From NCBI GenBank assembly GCA_004123355.1, contig SCHM01000003.1, forward strand, positions 8,079,058-8,143,057: 64,000 nt of DNA, written 5' to 3'. Source of the DNA: Amphirosellinia nigrospora (taxonomy: Eukaryota > Ascomycota > Sordariomycetes > Xylariales > Xylariaceae). Both the position numbers and the translations under genes were made by a program. This document shows positions 11,667-23,637 of this stretch, one piece after another. The notes under the pieces are model-generated. The model was not told the origin of the DNA. It saw nothing but the letters and a program-made list of their open reading frames with translations, and ran no database searches. Position 1 is the first letter of the stretch, and each line of letters begins with the position of its first letter.

Positions 11667-12122
11667 TAACCCGTTCCCTAGGTGGCATGCCATTTGACTG
11701 ACATAATGGGACGGGTATCATTGCTGATAGCCTTTTCATCGACGAAAGGGTATATGAGTAATATTGCCTCAAGTTGGCTGACTTTGCTGAGGAAATATAC
11801 TGAGCTAGTAACTCCAAAAAGCTTCCCGTGGATCCTCACATATTCATTCATCAAGAAGATACGACGCAAGTTCGAATTGCATCACTTAACATGCTTGCTT
11901 TCTTACCGAATTTGAAGGGTCGAGGGAGTAGTTCGATGGGAAGATGTATCTAGAGCTTACTCGCGAGAAGATACCATTCACTATCTCATAGTAATCGGAG
12001 AGACCGTTGAATTCATCAGAAGGGCCGAGTGAGAATTATACCTGACAACGAGATCATTGAACACAGAATGGACTAGGCCGGACAAGTCCGGTGAATAAGT
12101 TCGTGGTTTTTTTTTTTTGGGT
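11667..12122. other. Intergenic between convergent genes
   Basis: No supported gene. A run of 10 or more T lies at about 12108-12118, just beyond the stop of the HET gene on the other strand. Confidence 0.5.
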
Positions 12123-13867
12123 TCATTTTGATTGAGGTGTGCCGTCTTCCTGATCTACCGGTAAACGTCTAACTGCTATCTGATACCGGAAGGACATGTC
12201 ATCTTTGGGCGCCCGTTTCGAGGTCGCCAATCTTCGAAGTGCAATAGACCATTTGATGCCGTCTGATGTCACAATGGAACAACGATCGCATAGGACTCGA
12301 GAGGAGAATGGCTGGTGCCGCGAACGGTCTCTCTTGCGATATTTCACTTCATAAGCTTCTTTTATTGACCAGCGAGTATTGAGCCAAGTCAAGCCTATAG
12401 TAATTTGCCTAGAGCGGTCAGCAGCATCCATAATACGACACGAGACCTCCGGCGGTTTTCTAGATTCTTTCGTTATTGCCATCTGTATCGTAAAGTCCGA
12501 GCTTGACTGTCCCGCCATTCTGACTTCCTTTCGATCCAGCACGTGCTTGGCCCTCCATTGTTGTGCGACAAACGATTCGCTATGAAAGGTGAATTGAACG
12601 ACGCTACTCTCAAACAGCTCTAGGTTGGAGGCTTCGTATTTGGGGCAGATGAGGACGCGCTTTGACTGGAGTTGAGAAGCGAAATCCTTCATTCGGGGAG
12701 AAGCACTGGGTAAGCCCGGAGGCGAATGAATCCGACAGCCTCCTCCCACTTGAGGGGCGAATACAAAAGCAAACATAAGGCACCGTCCCAGTGATTGTCC
12801 ACTGTATGATTTAGAACGGCAACATGTGTGACCAGAGGCGAGCGCTGATCCTCGAAGAATATCAACTTATCAGAGACACTGGCGTAGTCCAACAGTTCGA
12901 GAGTCGTCGATACCTCATACTGAGAGGACGTCACCGTCGTCCAAATTTGTTCATGGGTCTGGACAATCCAATTTGGAGCCTTGATAAGTTGCCTATAAGA
13001 GATGGTATCTGGGAACATTTGAGTATCCTTCGGACATATCGAGCATGAACTCGGCTCAGGGCAAAAGCACGCCGGCGAATCGGGTAATAGTGGATGTGAC
13101 ATTTTATAAGGGCTGTGAGAAAACAGGAATAGCGAATTATCGCGCGTCGCGCTATAAATGGCTTCTTGAAGCCGGACGAAGGCACGTCGCTTCCCTTCTC
13201 CGTAGAGCATAGGCATGTTCACCTCGAAAAGACCCAGCAGGCAATACGTCTCATCCTCGTCGCGAGTGACGTGGCGATGTGCCGCCCAAGATAGCTTCTC
13301 TGCTGCACTAAACATAGAAATCGGTTCCGTATGGGTAAGAATATCGGCGTCGATCTTGGTGATTTCCGAAATCTCCTCATAGCGCTCGGATTTAGTTCCG
13401 ATAGCTGTCCAATCCTGTGCGTAGAATTCGACAGAGGTCGGCGCGATGAGTTCCTGCAAGGTCCAACCCCGGGTGAACCACTTGCTTTTCCGAAACTCTT
13501 CACTCCAGCCAGCTCGCACGTCGGGAATATCGACCATAAAGACGTAGCAGATATTTGATTGGGCGTAGTAGCGCCACATGGAATTTAGAGCTTCTTGTAG
13601 TTCCGCACTGCTGGACTTATCGATGCAGCAGGTATCGATCCAGATCCATTCATAACCGTCTCGAGCTGCCAGTTTGCAAGCCCCCTCCACCTTGGGAAAG
13701 CTCTGTTTCTCAGTCACCCGAGATTCCGGGTCAATGGTGCCCTGTTTCGTGAAGTCTCCAAACATGATCTCCTCGCTGCCCCAGAGATGAGAAAGGATCA
13801 CGTAGTCCGGGATCTCGCCCGGCATGAAATATTGAAGCCGGAGCGATTCCGTGTGAAGAAGTCTCAT
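12123..13867 (-). CDS. HET-domain protein (heterokaryon incompatibility)
   Basis: HET-domain proteins act in fungal non-self recognition and can trigger death of fused incompatible cells. I chose the start MRLLHTESLRLQYF at 13867 because the family typically begins MRLL(H/N)T; an upstream in-frame ATG at 13909 is less likely. Domain signatures follow in order: YVILSHLWGSEEI, GYEWIWIDTCCIDKSSSAEL, LNSMWRYYAQSNICYVFMVD, KSKWFTRGWTLQELIAPTSV and DEDETYCLLGLFEVNMPMLY plus GEG. After about 380 residues the frame breaks once in a C run near 12695, then continues RMKDFASQLQSKRVLICPKY to the stop at 12123. Total about 580 residues, a usual size for the class with an uncharacterised C-terminal half. 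No NACHT or WD40 repeat region is seen. Confidence 0.85.
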
Positions 13868-15144
13868 GATGCGGAGGCGGATAACTTGAGTAAAAAATCG
13901 TGTTGCCAAAGCTTGAGTCGAGGTGGGAGGGAGAACAAGAATCCATCTTAAAACTGAACTGACGACAAGAGACCTCTTGGACTGTTCAGCTCAGGCGAAA
14001 CTGCCTGCAACAATGGTGGCGCAGCTGAGGCACCCTGCACGCCTTAGGCACTTAACTATATTCGGACGCGCTGTTAGGTTGAATTATTACATCTATAGAA
14101 TTGAGACCATTATTTCGCATGATTCCGCGTTTACACGTGTTGTCACAATCATTACCGCGTCACCTTCAACAAAGCAGAATGAGGTATCATTGGAGGTTTA
14201 ACGAAGATAGGACAATTCTCTATCGATCTGACGATATCTCCCTCTGCGTCTACCAGTATACTACCATTAATCAATAAGGTAAAGTGCTTGTTAAAAAGCT
14301 CTGTTCCCGCCAAGTTCCTATTCATATGACGACACCCATTCATACTGTTCACTGTCTTTTCCCTACGTTTTCTCTTCCGCGATCATGAGCGGCCCATGCC
14401 GTAACCGGGGGGAGGGGGAGGGGCCCGCTATCCCAACCCGTTCCGGGACTCACCCCGACTAGAGGGCCAAGTCTCTATCGACAACCCGGTAGTTCACCTC
14501 ATTCTCCTCCGCCGCAAGTAGCGCCGTGTTCTAGTCGTTCTTTACTTAATGAAAAACCTCGTCTTGAGTCCTACTGAGTGATTTGCGCTTCTCTCCTAGC
14601 TAGGTCCTACTCTTCTACCAGTCAATTGATTTTCATCAGACTCTTATGACAGCTAATGTAGCACCTTGATTAGCAGACTCGTGAGTCTTCGAGATTCGGC
14701 GAAGGAGAATGGTTAATCCTTTCAGTAGAGCGGTGGCACATGCCGCTGTCCTCAATGCTGACATGCTTGACCTATCCTTGTTCCCTTGTTCTGGAGAAAC
14801 CGGGGAAGACTACTGGCTCAGAAAGGTCGCATTACCAGGGCCTCAACGTGCTGCCTCTGTACAGTTCTTCCTCGTTGTCCAATGAGAGTAGGCCAACTAG
14901 CCTGCTGATACTTCACTTCGTGGCAGCCAACATAAGGAGGCGGTGTCACCCCTCTGACAATAAGCCCTGAATAGCATTGAAAGGCGAGTCGATAGATTTG
15001 AGGACCCATTGAGGCTATGCTGTGAAAACTCGGTGATCTTGTGTGTCCCGCGAAAGTGACGAGAAAGAATCGACGGGACACATCAAAACAAAGTATCATT
15101 CTAGAAATCCAAGGTCATACCAATTAGCGACGGCGCCATAGGTC
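13868..15144. other. Intergenic, no supported gene
   Basis: Divergent promoters of the HET gene and the metalloprotease are expected here. A G-rich tract (two long G runs) lies at about 14407-14426. Short open frames have no motifs. Confidence 0.45.
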
Positions 15145-15880
15145 ATGGAGTCTCATAATATCTGTACATTAGTCCCTACCCCACCAGAGAACGACTGTCC
15201 CGAGGATAGCCTGCATCTAGGAGTAGTGAGATGCAAGACATGGCCGGTCGGTCATACGTTAAACATCAAACTGATGGGAGGGAGCGATAAAATGCGGCAG
15301 CAAGTCGAAGAATACGCGCAGGAGTAGACGAAGCACGCCAACATCGCCATGTCCTTCATCGAGGACGTCGCCGATGCAGAGATCCAGGTGACGTTCAACA
15401 ACAACGGCGGGTCCTGGTCCATGGTAGGCACAGACTGTCTGTCTAGCCCGACGAACAGGGCCGACGATGAACCTCGGGACCTTCGATGATACCACGCCCG
15501 ACCACGAGGTGGCGCAGACCGTGTACCACATCGTGTACCACGAGTTCGGGCACGCCCTGGGTTGCGTGCACGAGCACCAGAACCCGGTCCAGGGATCCGG
15601 TGGACGAGGAGAAGGTCTACGAGTACTACGCGCGCAACCTGGGATGGGACAGGGTCACGGTGGAGCGCAACATCCTGACCAAGTATGCCCAGGACGCGAC
15701 GCAGTTCTCGTGCTTCGATATGGATTCCATCATGCTGTATCATATCCCCAAGGAGCTCACGCTCGACGGCTATTCCGTCCACCCAAACAACGACCTCTCG
15801 CCCGCCGATATTAGATTTCATTCGCCGGGTTTACCCAATGAGGCCTCCCTCGCCCCCCCCCCTTCACCCAGTCCTTAATA
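15145..15880 (+). pseudogene. Zinc metalloprotease (astacin-like ZnMc, metzincin), broken
   Basis: Metzincin-type endopeptidase. From ATG 15145 the chain reads VRCKTWPVGHTLNIKLMGGS, DKMRQQVEEYAQE, then, past an in-frame TAG at 15325-15327, TKHANIAMSFIEDVADAEIQ and [20 protein letters not shown]. The active-site motif [13 protein letters not shown] (HExxHxxGxxHE-type zinc site) is intact at about 15540-15580, followed by [38 protein letters not shown] (the Met-turn region) and [10 protein letters not shown]. Relatives have Trp where the TAG lies, so the stop is a TGG-to-TAG change rather than an indel. Three further frame changes occur (near 15450, 15597 and 15825). I see no signal peptide. 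The nonsense change makes true decay more likely here than in the housekeeping genes. Confidence 0.75.
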
Positions 15881-16439
15881 TGGGCACTAGTCGGTCTTGG
15901 CCAGAAATTGGGTATTGGTATTAGCTACCGCAGGCTACTAGAAATAGCACACATATGTATACTGCACATAGATTTCGGAAAAAACATAGTTGGTATAGAT
16001 CACGATATTAACGTAGATAATACGAAAGTATGAAAGGGGGTTGGGGCGAGACGACCATATTAAACAATGAAACCAATTATTCGCCTACGTTGGTTTACAT
16101 CTTGACCTCCCGATCCTGTATACAGCAACTGATTGAATGATATAGGGGCAGAAGTGGCGAATACTACGTGTCAGTCCATTGATCTAATCTCAACATCAAG
16201 GCCTTGATTGTTCTCGAGGAAGTCTTGTCTATTTTTCAAACGACGATGCGTATGACACTTAGCGAGAACGAGTACCGAGGGGGAAATTCCAAAAAAAAAA
16301 AAAACGCCGCGATCACCCCTTTCCCAATACCGCGCGCCGAACTGAGGTTCTTCTATGTACTCTATGACTCTTGAACCATCTATACATATATCCCTTTCTC
16401 TTTAAATCTAGGTTCACGATCGCTATTCATGTGCAACGC
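15881..16439. other. Intergenic between convergent genes
   Basis: No supported gene. It holds a run of about 14 A at 16290-16305 and a short spacer before the Iml2 stop. Confidence 0.5.
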
Positions 16440-18807
16440 TTACGCAGGCAAGCCGTGTTCTCGTTTGTACCATCGAAGAGTGTCCATGCCAGTCTGCACG
16501 CGCATGCCGATTCTACCGTCCAGCACATACGCGTCCCATTTGGCGACCTTGTCTAGCCAGGTTTGGCAGTCTTCTACTTTCTTCTGCGTCTCGGCCGATG
16601 TCTTCGATTGTCCCTCGACCCAAGCCAGGACGGCCATCTCATAGTGAGCAGAGGAGGGATGTAATCGTCCGTTGTGGAGCCTTTGAAGGCAGATCTAAAA
16701 CCATTGTTAGTCCTTGTGCTGAAAGTCGGAAGAGTAGAATATGACTTGTCGTACTTCAGGACTTCCTGAAGTTTCAATCTAGCCTCGTCAAATTTCTCTA
16801 GATTCCGCAGAATAGCGGCGTGGCACAAGTCATGGAATCCTTTCTCGTCTACCTGAGCCTGGATTTTGCTGCGAACTTCTTCTGGACACGTAAGTCGGTC
16901 CCAAGATAGATCGCCGGCGGCTCTCTCCAGTTCGATAGGCCGCATTTTCTTGAGGCCATTCCAAAGGTACACCATTTCTTGCATCGGACTAACGCCGATT
17001 GCGTCAGCTAGGTCGACGCCCAACGTACTCGATCTCTCCTCCCATTTTTTCAACTTTCGGACTACGAATTCTTCGAAGGGTAGCGGCCGCGCCATAAATC
17101 GCTTCTTCCCAGCTACCCCGGGGACTTTTTCTAAGCAGCTCCTCAGCCTTCTTTTTATGGAGGCTGATCTGTGACTTCTCTTTCGGATCCGCAAGGCAAG
17201 CGTTTCGGTACAGCTCTAGCTCTGCACATCCAGCCAGGTAGTAATAAAGTGAAGGACTCCAGTCGTTAAGCTCTATGCAGCGAAGGTAGTTGTCGCGGGC
17301 GCGTGACCAATCCTGGACGTACGATGAGTCTAGAGACATCTCAAAATTGTTTAGCGCGTCGACCTGCTTCATCTTGGAATGGTTGTTCTTGAGAATTTCC
17401 AGAGCCCCAACCAGGTCCCTCCTGTTTCCGCGGCTTCGGGCCTCCTCAAACCTCCAGAGACCGCTATCGGGTATCGCGCCCGCACCTTATCGAGAAGTGC
17501 TGCGATCCGGTCCTTCGGGTAGCCTACGATCGCGCCGTTCGCCACGTCCGTCTCGGAGGGGAGGATATCGGCGAAGCCCAACAAGCCATTGTAATAGGCG
17601 CAAAGCATTAATGAGGCGACAGCGCCATTGACGTTCTCGAATCGGGAGCTTTGCCACAGCATCTCGATGCCGCGTTCACGGTCACCTTTGAAGCCAATGA
17701 TGGATAGAAGACGAGAGAACGCTGGCGGCACAAGAGAGATTATGAGAAGTAGAACACCGAAACACATGTTTGCGCCACTAGTATGTGTAAGTGAGGCACT
17801 ATCTAGTAGTTTGGGCGTGACTGGGTTAATTATAAGAAAAAAGATGAAAGAACGTATGCATAATGTTGGTCTCTGAATAGAGCTTCTTCGAGATGTAGGA
17901 AATCATTTAATGTCACATTACTTACGAATGAATAAAGGCATCAACCGGGTCAGCAAAAACATTAGAGTCGGGCCACTTTCAAAACCCGTCGGGGAAGACA
18001 ACCCTGCGACACTTCCGTCGTTTTTGAATTATTATCGCGGCCTAAAGATAGGTCGCCCAATTTCTTTTCGGCATCCTCGAGATTGCCATTAGTGAGGTGA
18101 CCTTCGTACTGCGCTGGTGTCTGATCGCCAGAGTGAGATTCATCGGCATCCAAGAATTCCATATCAGCGTCATCGTCAAAGCCTCCTGGCATCTTCTCTT
18201 GTTGAGAAGAACCTGGTTTCTTGATATCTAATTTCGATGAGGTGGGCTGCAGACCACGCTGCTTTAGATAGGCGGTCTCGGCTTGCAAGATTGTGTCAAG
18301 CGTCGCGTATGCCTTCCTCAGCTTATAAAAGCTCTTTATTCCTTCAGTCAGACTTTCATGCAGGACTCCGAGAATGGCGGACATGAGGTAGGACTCGGCA
18401 AGTACCAGCTGGTATTCGCTACCAGGGGGGTAGATCCTCTCGGATTGTGAGCTGGCATTGTTCGTCTCCTTTTCAGCTTTCTTGATCTCATTCCAGGCGG
18501 AACTTTCACACTCGACAAGGAGACTGCCCGCCTCGTTCATTATGGACTTCTCAAAGCCCAGGATACTCTTCATGAAGAGACAGACGGCCAAGCCAAAGGA
18601 ATGATAAGTCGAGCTGCCTTTCTTCAGACGTTCCTCGGCGCCATCTATATCATCGTTCATGATCAGATCAGCGCCAGCTATGGCATCTTGGAGAAGGGCA
18701 ATGTTCTGAGCGCGGAGATCAACCTGGGAGATAGTTGGGCTAGGGTCATTGCTCGACTTTGGGGTAGAGCCCGAAACCAGTTGCCTAACCGACTCATGAT
18801 GTGCCAC
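16440..18807 (-). CDS. IML2: Inclusion body clearance protein Iml2 (TPR/TTC39 family)
   Basis: Iml2 is a cytosolic and nuclear TPR-repeat protein linked in yeast to lipid droplets and clearance of inclusion bodies. Exon 1 starts ATG 18807 ([15 protein letters not shown]), with [40 protein letters not shown] and [20 protein letters not shown], then an acidic linker. An intron (17925-17778) joins [11 protein letters not shown] to [20 protein letters not shown], the conserved membrane-like helix, then [20 protein letters not shown] and [21 protein letters not shown]-like helices follow ([38 protein letters not shown]). The C-terminus is [14 protein letters not shown]...GLPA, stop at 16440. A short intron near 16755-16690 (gtcata...ttttag) probably joins LKYDK to [14 protein letters not shown]. 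Frame breaks occur at about 17985, 18015, 17472, 17118 (A run) and 16653 (C run). It lies head-to-head with SEM1. Confidence 0.85.
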
Positions 18808-19882
18808 CAGATTCTGGAGTGACGTTGAATATAGAAGCCGTTCATGGCGTGATCTCGCGTGTGCTTGTGCTGACGCTGTCCGTTGTCTGTTGTCTAAGCT
18901 GATTACCTAGTTTGTTGATTAGGCGAGAAGTGTGGAGTGCGGCGGCCTGAGCGTCATGGAGGAAACTAAAGAGAAAGCACTCGATAAGATAAGCCTAATT
19001 GCAAGTAAGAAGGACGGAACGAGCACAACTAGGAGTGATGCTGAATATTTCAATGATGACTTCCGAAGTGGTCGGAGTTAGACGGGACGGGACGGAGAGT
19101 TAAAAGCGAGTCCCTAGTAAGAAGCTAATCAAGGACCGATTCATTCACACACGCAGCTTAACAAAGACTCCGGATGGATGACGAGACTGATGCAAGTAGG
19201 TGGGGCAGACGTTGTCTAGTGCAAGAAGGACGGGGAAGCAGAACTTATCATTGAATGGGCTTTATACAAGGCATAATATCGAAAACAGAGAGGGACTCGA
19301 GAAAGTTGGGCAGCTCAAGGGGCTGACCCGTGCCTACAGCAGTCCTATCATGATACAATACCTCAGCTACCACACACTGCGTCGCTGTGCCTTGCACGGG
19401 CAGGGCTGCAGGGAGGGCGGCTTGCGTTGCGGCTTTGCGACGTAACCAGGTACTTTGTGCTTTGGGGTCTGGTATCGCATATGTAGGTAGCTTATTGTTG
19501 TCAGCGATGGACAGGATTGGTGGAGTTGATATAGTGGACGACTAACAATAGAATAGAGGTAATAGAACAGCCAGCACACTTATTCCAGCTCTTCGGGAGC
19601 TCCTTGATTGGTCAGCTAGGTAAGTATGCCCAGTACCTGACGATGGATGACAGGTGGCCCCCAGCTGTTCATCTCAGGCGACAGACCAACGCAAGTACTG
19701 TACCTTGCCTTCTATCAATCTGAGGATCTAGCCGCCGTCATCCCAGTTGCATTATCCCACCATCGACTCGGCCCCGAACAAACACCACCCGACGGCTACA
19801 CCACAGTACATACTACTAATCACCAATCCACACGCAAATACATTCCTCTCTCATATCGATATCCTCCAATCCGGTCGAGATC
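18808..19882. other. Divergent promoter region, IML2 / SEM1
   Basis: About 1.1 kb between two divergent genes. No conserved coding sequence seen. It should carry both promoters; I cannot place individual elements with confidence. Confidence 0.5.
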
Positions 19883-20439
19883 ATGGCTGCCCCAACAGAT
19901 AAGCCCGCCGACAAGTCCGCGGCCGCTAATGAGGCGAAGCCCGAGCAACCGACACAGCAGAAGCTGGCCACTGCATTAGAAGAGGATGACGAGTTCGAGG
20001 ATTTCCCCGTTGAAGGTGCGTTTGCTATCCCGAGTCCTCTCAGCCTCGTCTACCTATCTCTCCCTGTAGAACAGAACAAGCTCTGCCGGATGTATTCCTC
20101 TTGGCTATTCGATGCCGAGATACATAACGACAGTCCCATGACCGCCACCTAACAAACTACTGAAAGCTAATGAGGTGCTCGAATAACACAGATTGGCCCG
20201 CCGAGGAAACCGAGTCAGCAGCACAAACAGCTACCGGCAACGGCACAACACAGCACCTATGGGAGGAGAGCTGGGACGACGATGACACAAGCGATGACTT
20301 TTCATCGCAGCTCCGGTACGTTCAGGGTTACTACCTACACTACGCACCGCCCAGCAAACCGAGTGCTTAAGACACAAACTAATCAGCTCCGCATAACAGT
20401 GAAGAGCTGAAAAAGGTCGAGGCCTCGAAGAGGAGATGA
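19883..20439 (+). CDS. SEM1: 26S proteasome lid subunit Sem1/Dss1
   Basis: Sem1/Dss1 is a small, disordered, acidic subunit of the proteasome lid, also found in mRNA export (TREX-2) and BRCA2-type complexes. Exon 1 (19883-20015) codes MAAPTDKPADKSAAANEAKP and the acidic block LEEDDEFEDFPVE. Exon 2 (20192-20315) codes DWPAEETES...HLWEESWDDDDTSDDFSSQL, the two tryptophan-acidic ubiquitin/partner-binding motifs. Exon 3 (20400-20439) codes REELKKVEASKRR, the conserved C-terminal helix. Introns are gtgcgt...cacag (20016-20191) and gtacgt...aacag (20316-20399). Splicing gives 98 residues with no frame break, a normal length for filamentous fungi. Confidence 0.95.
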
Positions 20440-21441
20440 AATCAACCTCCCAACCACAAGTAATTCACCGCAAGCTCCCACCAAGAGGACCAATTAGAAT
20501 AGCATTAGCACAGGGCACGTGCCAACCAAACCGAGTTGATCAAAGAATAGAGGAGGAGAATGCATTGTATTCCTAGGAAGCGCAGCAAGGCGCGTTAGCG
20601 AAGGATCCCTTGTCATGACTAGGTCAGGCCTAAGAAAGCAACAAGATGATGAAGAAAGAAGAAAGTTAGACGCGAGGATGGCTCTCATGACGAGGCTTGG
20701 GACAACCAGAGGGACGAGAAGTGCACATATGGCCTAACTTGGAGGATAAGAGAATACAGAAGCAGTAATCCATTAGGTCAAGCAGAATCAATCCTGCATT
20801 TCATGCCACCCACCTCCATATAAAGCCAGTGAAACTGGCGACTGACATGTCAACACCACTTACAACTGCTATAGGCCCGTGGTTACTCTTCATAAGACAA
20901 CTATAAACCAAGCGTATAAACCAAGCGCATACACCAAGCGGCCCTCGAATAGGGAAAGCGAATTTCATCAGGTTCATCGAAGCGTAAAACTACCCATAGA
21001 ATATGCAAATAAATTCTAACCAGATCAGATGCACAAAGAAACATCTCTTCCACGCAGGCTGCATACCAACAACGAAGCTAACACTTCACATCCTGGACAT
21101 ATTTCCCATCACCTATTTTCCTCTATCCCTAAACAAAACACAACACCACCAGCACATTAAAGACTTCCTAAAAGATAAATACGCATGTGATTCAATTTAT
21201 TATATCAGTATTCATTCCGCACGAGCGAGCAAGCATATCTATAAGTATCGCATGAATCTGTCTGCCTGCCTTCTCCTAGGTACCAACCCTTACCGCCTTA
21301 ACCTCTTTCAAACCCCAAAGCCGACCCGACCCAAAGTTACAATAACAACACTTAAGAACGCCACACCTAATTGAGGTCCCTTCCATCATTTCTCGCAGCG
21401 AGTGCTTGCGAAAATGACTAGAGCCGGACCGACCCGAACCC
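20440..21441. other. Intergenic between convergent SEM1 and PGK
   Basis: No supported gene; open frames here are short and low-complexity. It contains a 13-base tandem repeat (separate entry) and presumably both 3' untranslated regions. Confidence 0.5.
20902..20940. repeat. 13-bp tandem repeat, 3 units
   Basis: Units tataaaccaagcg (20902-20914), an identical copy (20915-20927) and catacaccaagcg (20928-20940) with two changes. Noncoding, about 500 bases beyond the PGK stop. Confidence 0.9.
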
Positions 21442-22867
21442 TCATTTCGTACTGAGTGCCACGACGCCAGGCAGCTCCTTGCCCTCGAGCAGTTCGAGCG
21501 AAGCACCGCGCCGGTGGAGACGTGCGAGCACTTGCTCTCGGCACCGTACTTGGCCGCCACGGTGGCCGTGTCGCCACCGCCGATGATGCCGATGGCGCCG
21601 CGGGCGACGGCGGCAGTGAAGGCGTCGAGCGTGGCCTTGGTGCCGCTGGCGAACTTCTCGATCTCGAAGACGCCGGCGGGGCCGTTCCACAGGATCGTCT
21701 TGGCCTCGCCGATGGCGGCCTCGTAGAGCTTGACCGACTCGGGGCCGATGTCGAGGCCCAGCCAGCCGTCGGGGATGCCGTCCTTGTCGTTGGCGGCCTT
21801 GACGTTGGCGTCGGCGCCGAACTTGTCCGCGATGACGTAGTCGACGGGCAGCGTGACCTTGACGTTGTTCTTCTTGGCCTTCTCCATCAGCTGGCCGACC
21901 ACCTTGGCGCCCTCCTCGTCGAACAGCGAGTTGCCGATCTTCACGTTCTCGAGCGTCTTCTTGAAGGTGAAGGCCATGCCGCCCGTGATGACTAGGCTGT
22001 TGACCTTGTCGAGGAGGTTGTCGATCAGCTGGATCTTGTCAGATACCTTGGACCCGCCGAGAATGGCGAGGAAGGGGCGCTGGGGGTCCTCGAGAGCCTT
22101 CGCGAAGTAGTCGAGCTCCTTCTTCATCAGGAAGCCGGCGGCCTTCTGGGGTAGGTTCACGCCGACCATGGAAGAGTGAGCACGGTGAGCTGTGCCAAAG
22201 GCATCGTCTAGACACAATGATTAGCTGGATTCATCCTTGCTCTTCTTAGAGTTATGAGTGCTGGAAGTGGTAAATACTTACTGACGTAGACATCACCAAG
22301 TGCAGTCAGACCCTTGCGGAATTCCTCCACCTTCGCCTTATCAGCCTTGACCTTCTTACCCTCGCTGTCCTTGGAAGAACCCTCCTCCTCGGCGTGAAAC
22401 CGCAGGTTCTCGAGGAGCACGACTTGGCCATTTTCGGCCTTGTTCACGATAGCTTCGACTTCGGGGCCAACGGAGTCAGGGGCGAATTCAACGCTCTTGC
22501 CCAGGAGCTTTTCGAGCTCAGGAACCACAGGTTTCAGGCTGTATTTGGGGTTGACTTTGCCGTCGGGCCGGCCAAGGTGCGACATCAGTATCACGGCCTT
22601 TGCGCCGTTCTCAATGGCATGCTTGATAGTGGGGATGGCGCCGGCGATGCGCTGGTTGTTGGTGACCTTCTTGTTATCGTCGAGGGGCACGTTGAAGTCG
22701 ACCTTAATTATAGAGATGTGTTAGCTTAAGCAAGTTTACAGTAAACATTGTATGCGTGAAATAAGTGAGAAGAATAAATATAACATTAGAATATAACATA
22801 CCCGGATGAGCACCCGCTTGCCCTTCAGATCGCAATCTGTGATGGACAGCTTGCTTGAGAGAGACAT
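21442..22867 (-). CDS. pgk1: Phosphoglycerate kinase
   Basis: Glycolytic enzyme making ATP and 3-phosphoglycerate from 1,3-bisphosphoglycerate and ADP in the cytosol. Exon 1 (22867-22802) codes [20 protein letters not shown] plus IR. After intron 22801-22702, exon 2 (22701-22282) starts [19 protein letters not shown] and holds [11 protein letters not shown] (substrate arginine and histidine) and [13 protein letters not shown]. After intron 22281-22208, exon 3 (22207-21442) starts with the completed [16 protein letters not shown] and holds [59 protein letters not shown] and the nucleotide-binding [16 protein letters not shown]. The expected end [20 protein letters not shown](K) is one frame away: one base is missing between 21506 and 21513, inside the glycine run after KCSHVSTG. 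Total about 418 residues when complete, the normal length. A TATA-like tract lies about 60-75 bases upstream of the start on this strand. Confidence 0.97.
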
Positions 22868-23637
22868 GTTTGCTTGCAGATGCAGATTAAGATACGGCAA
22901 GATAGGAAACTGATTGAAGGAAGATATACAATTATATCGAGGGGAGTATTTGAGGTGTTTTAGAAACGAGCAAGAGAGGCGCGTTTGTACTAGGAGGAGT
23001 GGGAGGTATAGAAAAACACGCATCAGAAAGCTGCTGATGGAGGGGCAATCAATGCGAGAACCTTGGTGGGGTAGAAGCAAGCTTCCATCCCCTGCTCCCT
23101 ATTGTGCTAATGAGGGGCCCAGCCAGGCATGATATAGTGGTCTGACGTCTATAGCTTCTCGGCCGGTGTCCACCGGTAATGCTAGCGCCGGCGCGAACAC
23201 CCGTACTCCTATAGTACTAGTAGGCGATTATTCCTACCATGCTCTTTGGGGTGCTCCGAATACATTTCGTCACGATCGTAAATAGGAGGCATTCATCATC
23301 CCGGGCCGTAATATTTTCTTCCGCACGTGCAGAAACAACCTCGGTATTAGTTACTCTCTCACAGAATAGCGATTATGAACAGACAAATGATAGTCGAAGT
23401 TAATCCGTCGAGAACAAACTCCGGCCTCAATTCTATTTACCCCAAGTCATATGGGACCATCGCGACCCCAATTTCCATGAATACTCTTAAAGGCTGTTGA
23501 TATAAGCCGAATCTCTATAAAACGAACAGTCCCGAAATTTTCAGATCCAACCATACTCCGCTAAACGCCTAGATGTAGAATCAAGACACTGGACCCATTC
23601 GGGCAGTCCAGCGTCCACCCGTGCGAATGTGTAGCGC
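22868..23637. other. PGK promoter region and Mpv17 3' region
   Basis: About 770 bases with no supported gene. The end near 22868 should carry the strong PGK promoter; the other end holds the Mpv17-family gene's 3' untranslated region. Confidence 0.5.

Noticed and set aside
15252-15821. 189-codon frame antisense to the metalloprotease
   Set aside because: Shadow of the sense coding sequence, which carries the HExxH zinc motif.
21456-21995. Long open frames antisense to PGK exon 3
   Set aside because: They arise from the GC-rich codon bias of PGK on the other strand; composition is repetitive Gly/Ala/Arg with no homology.
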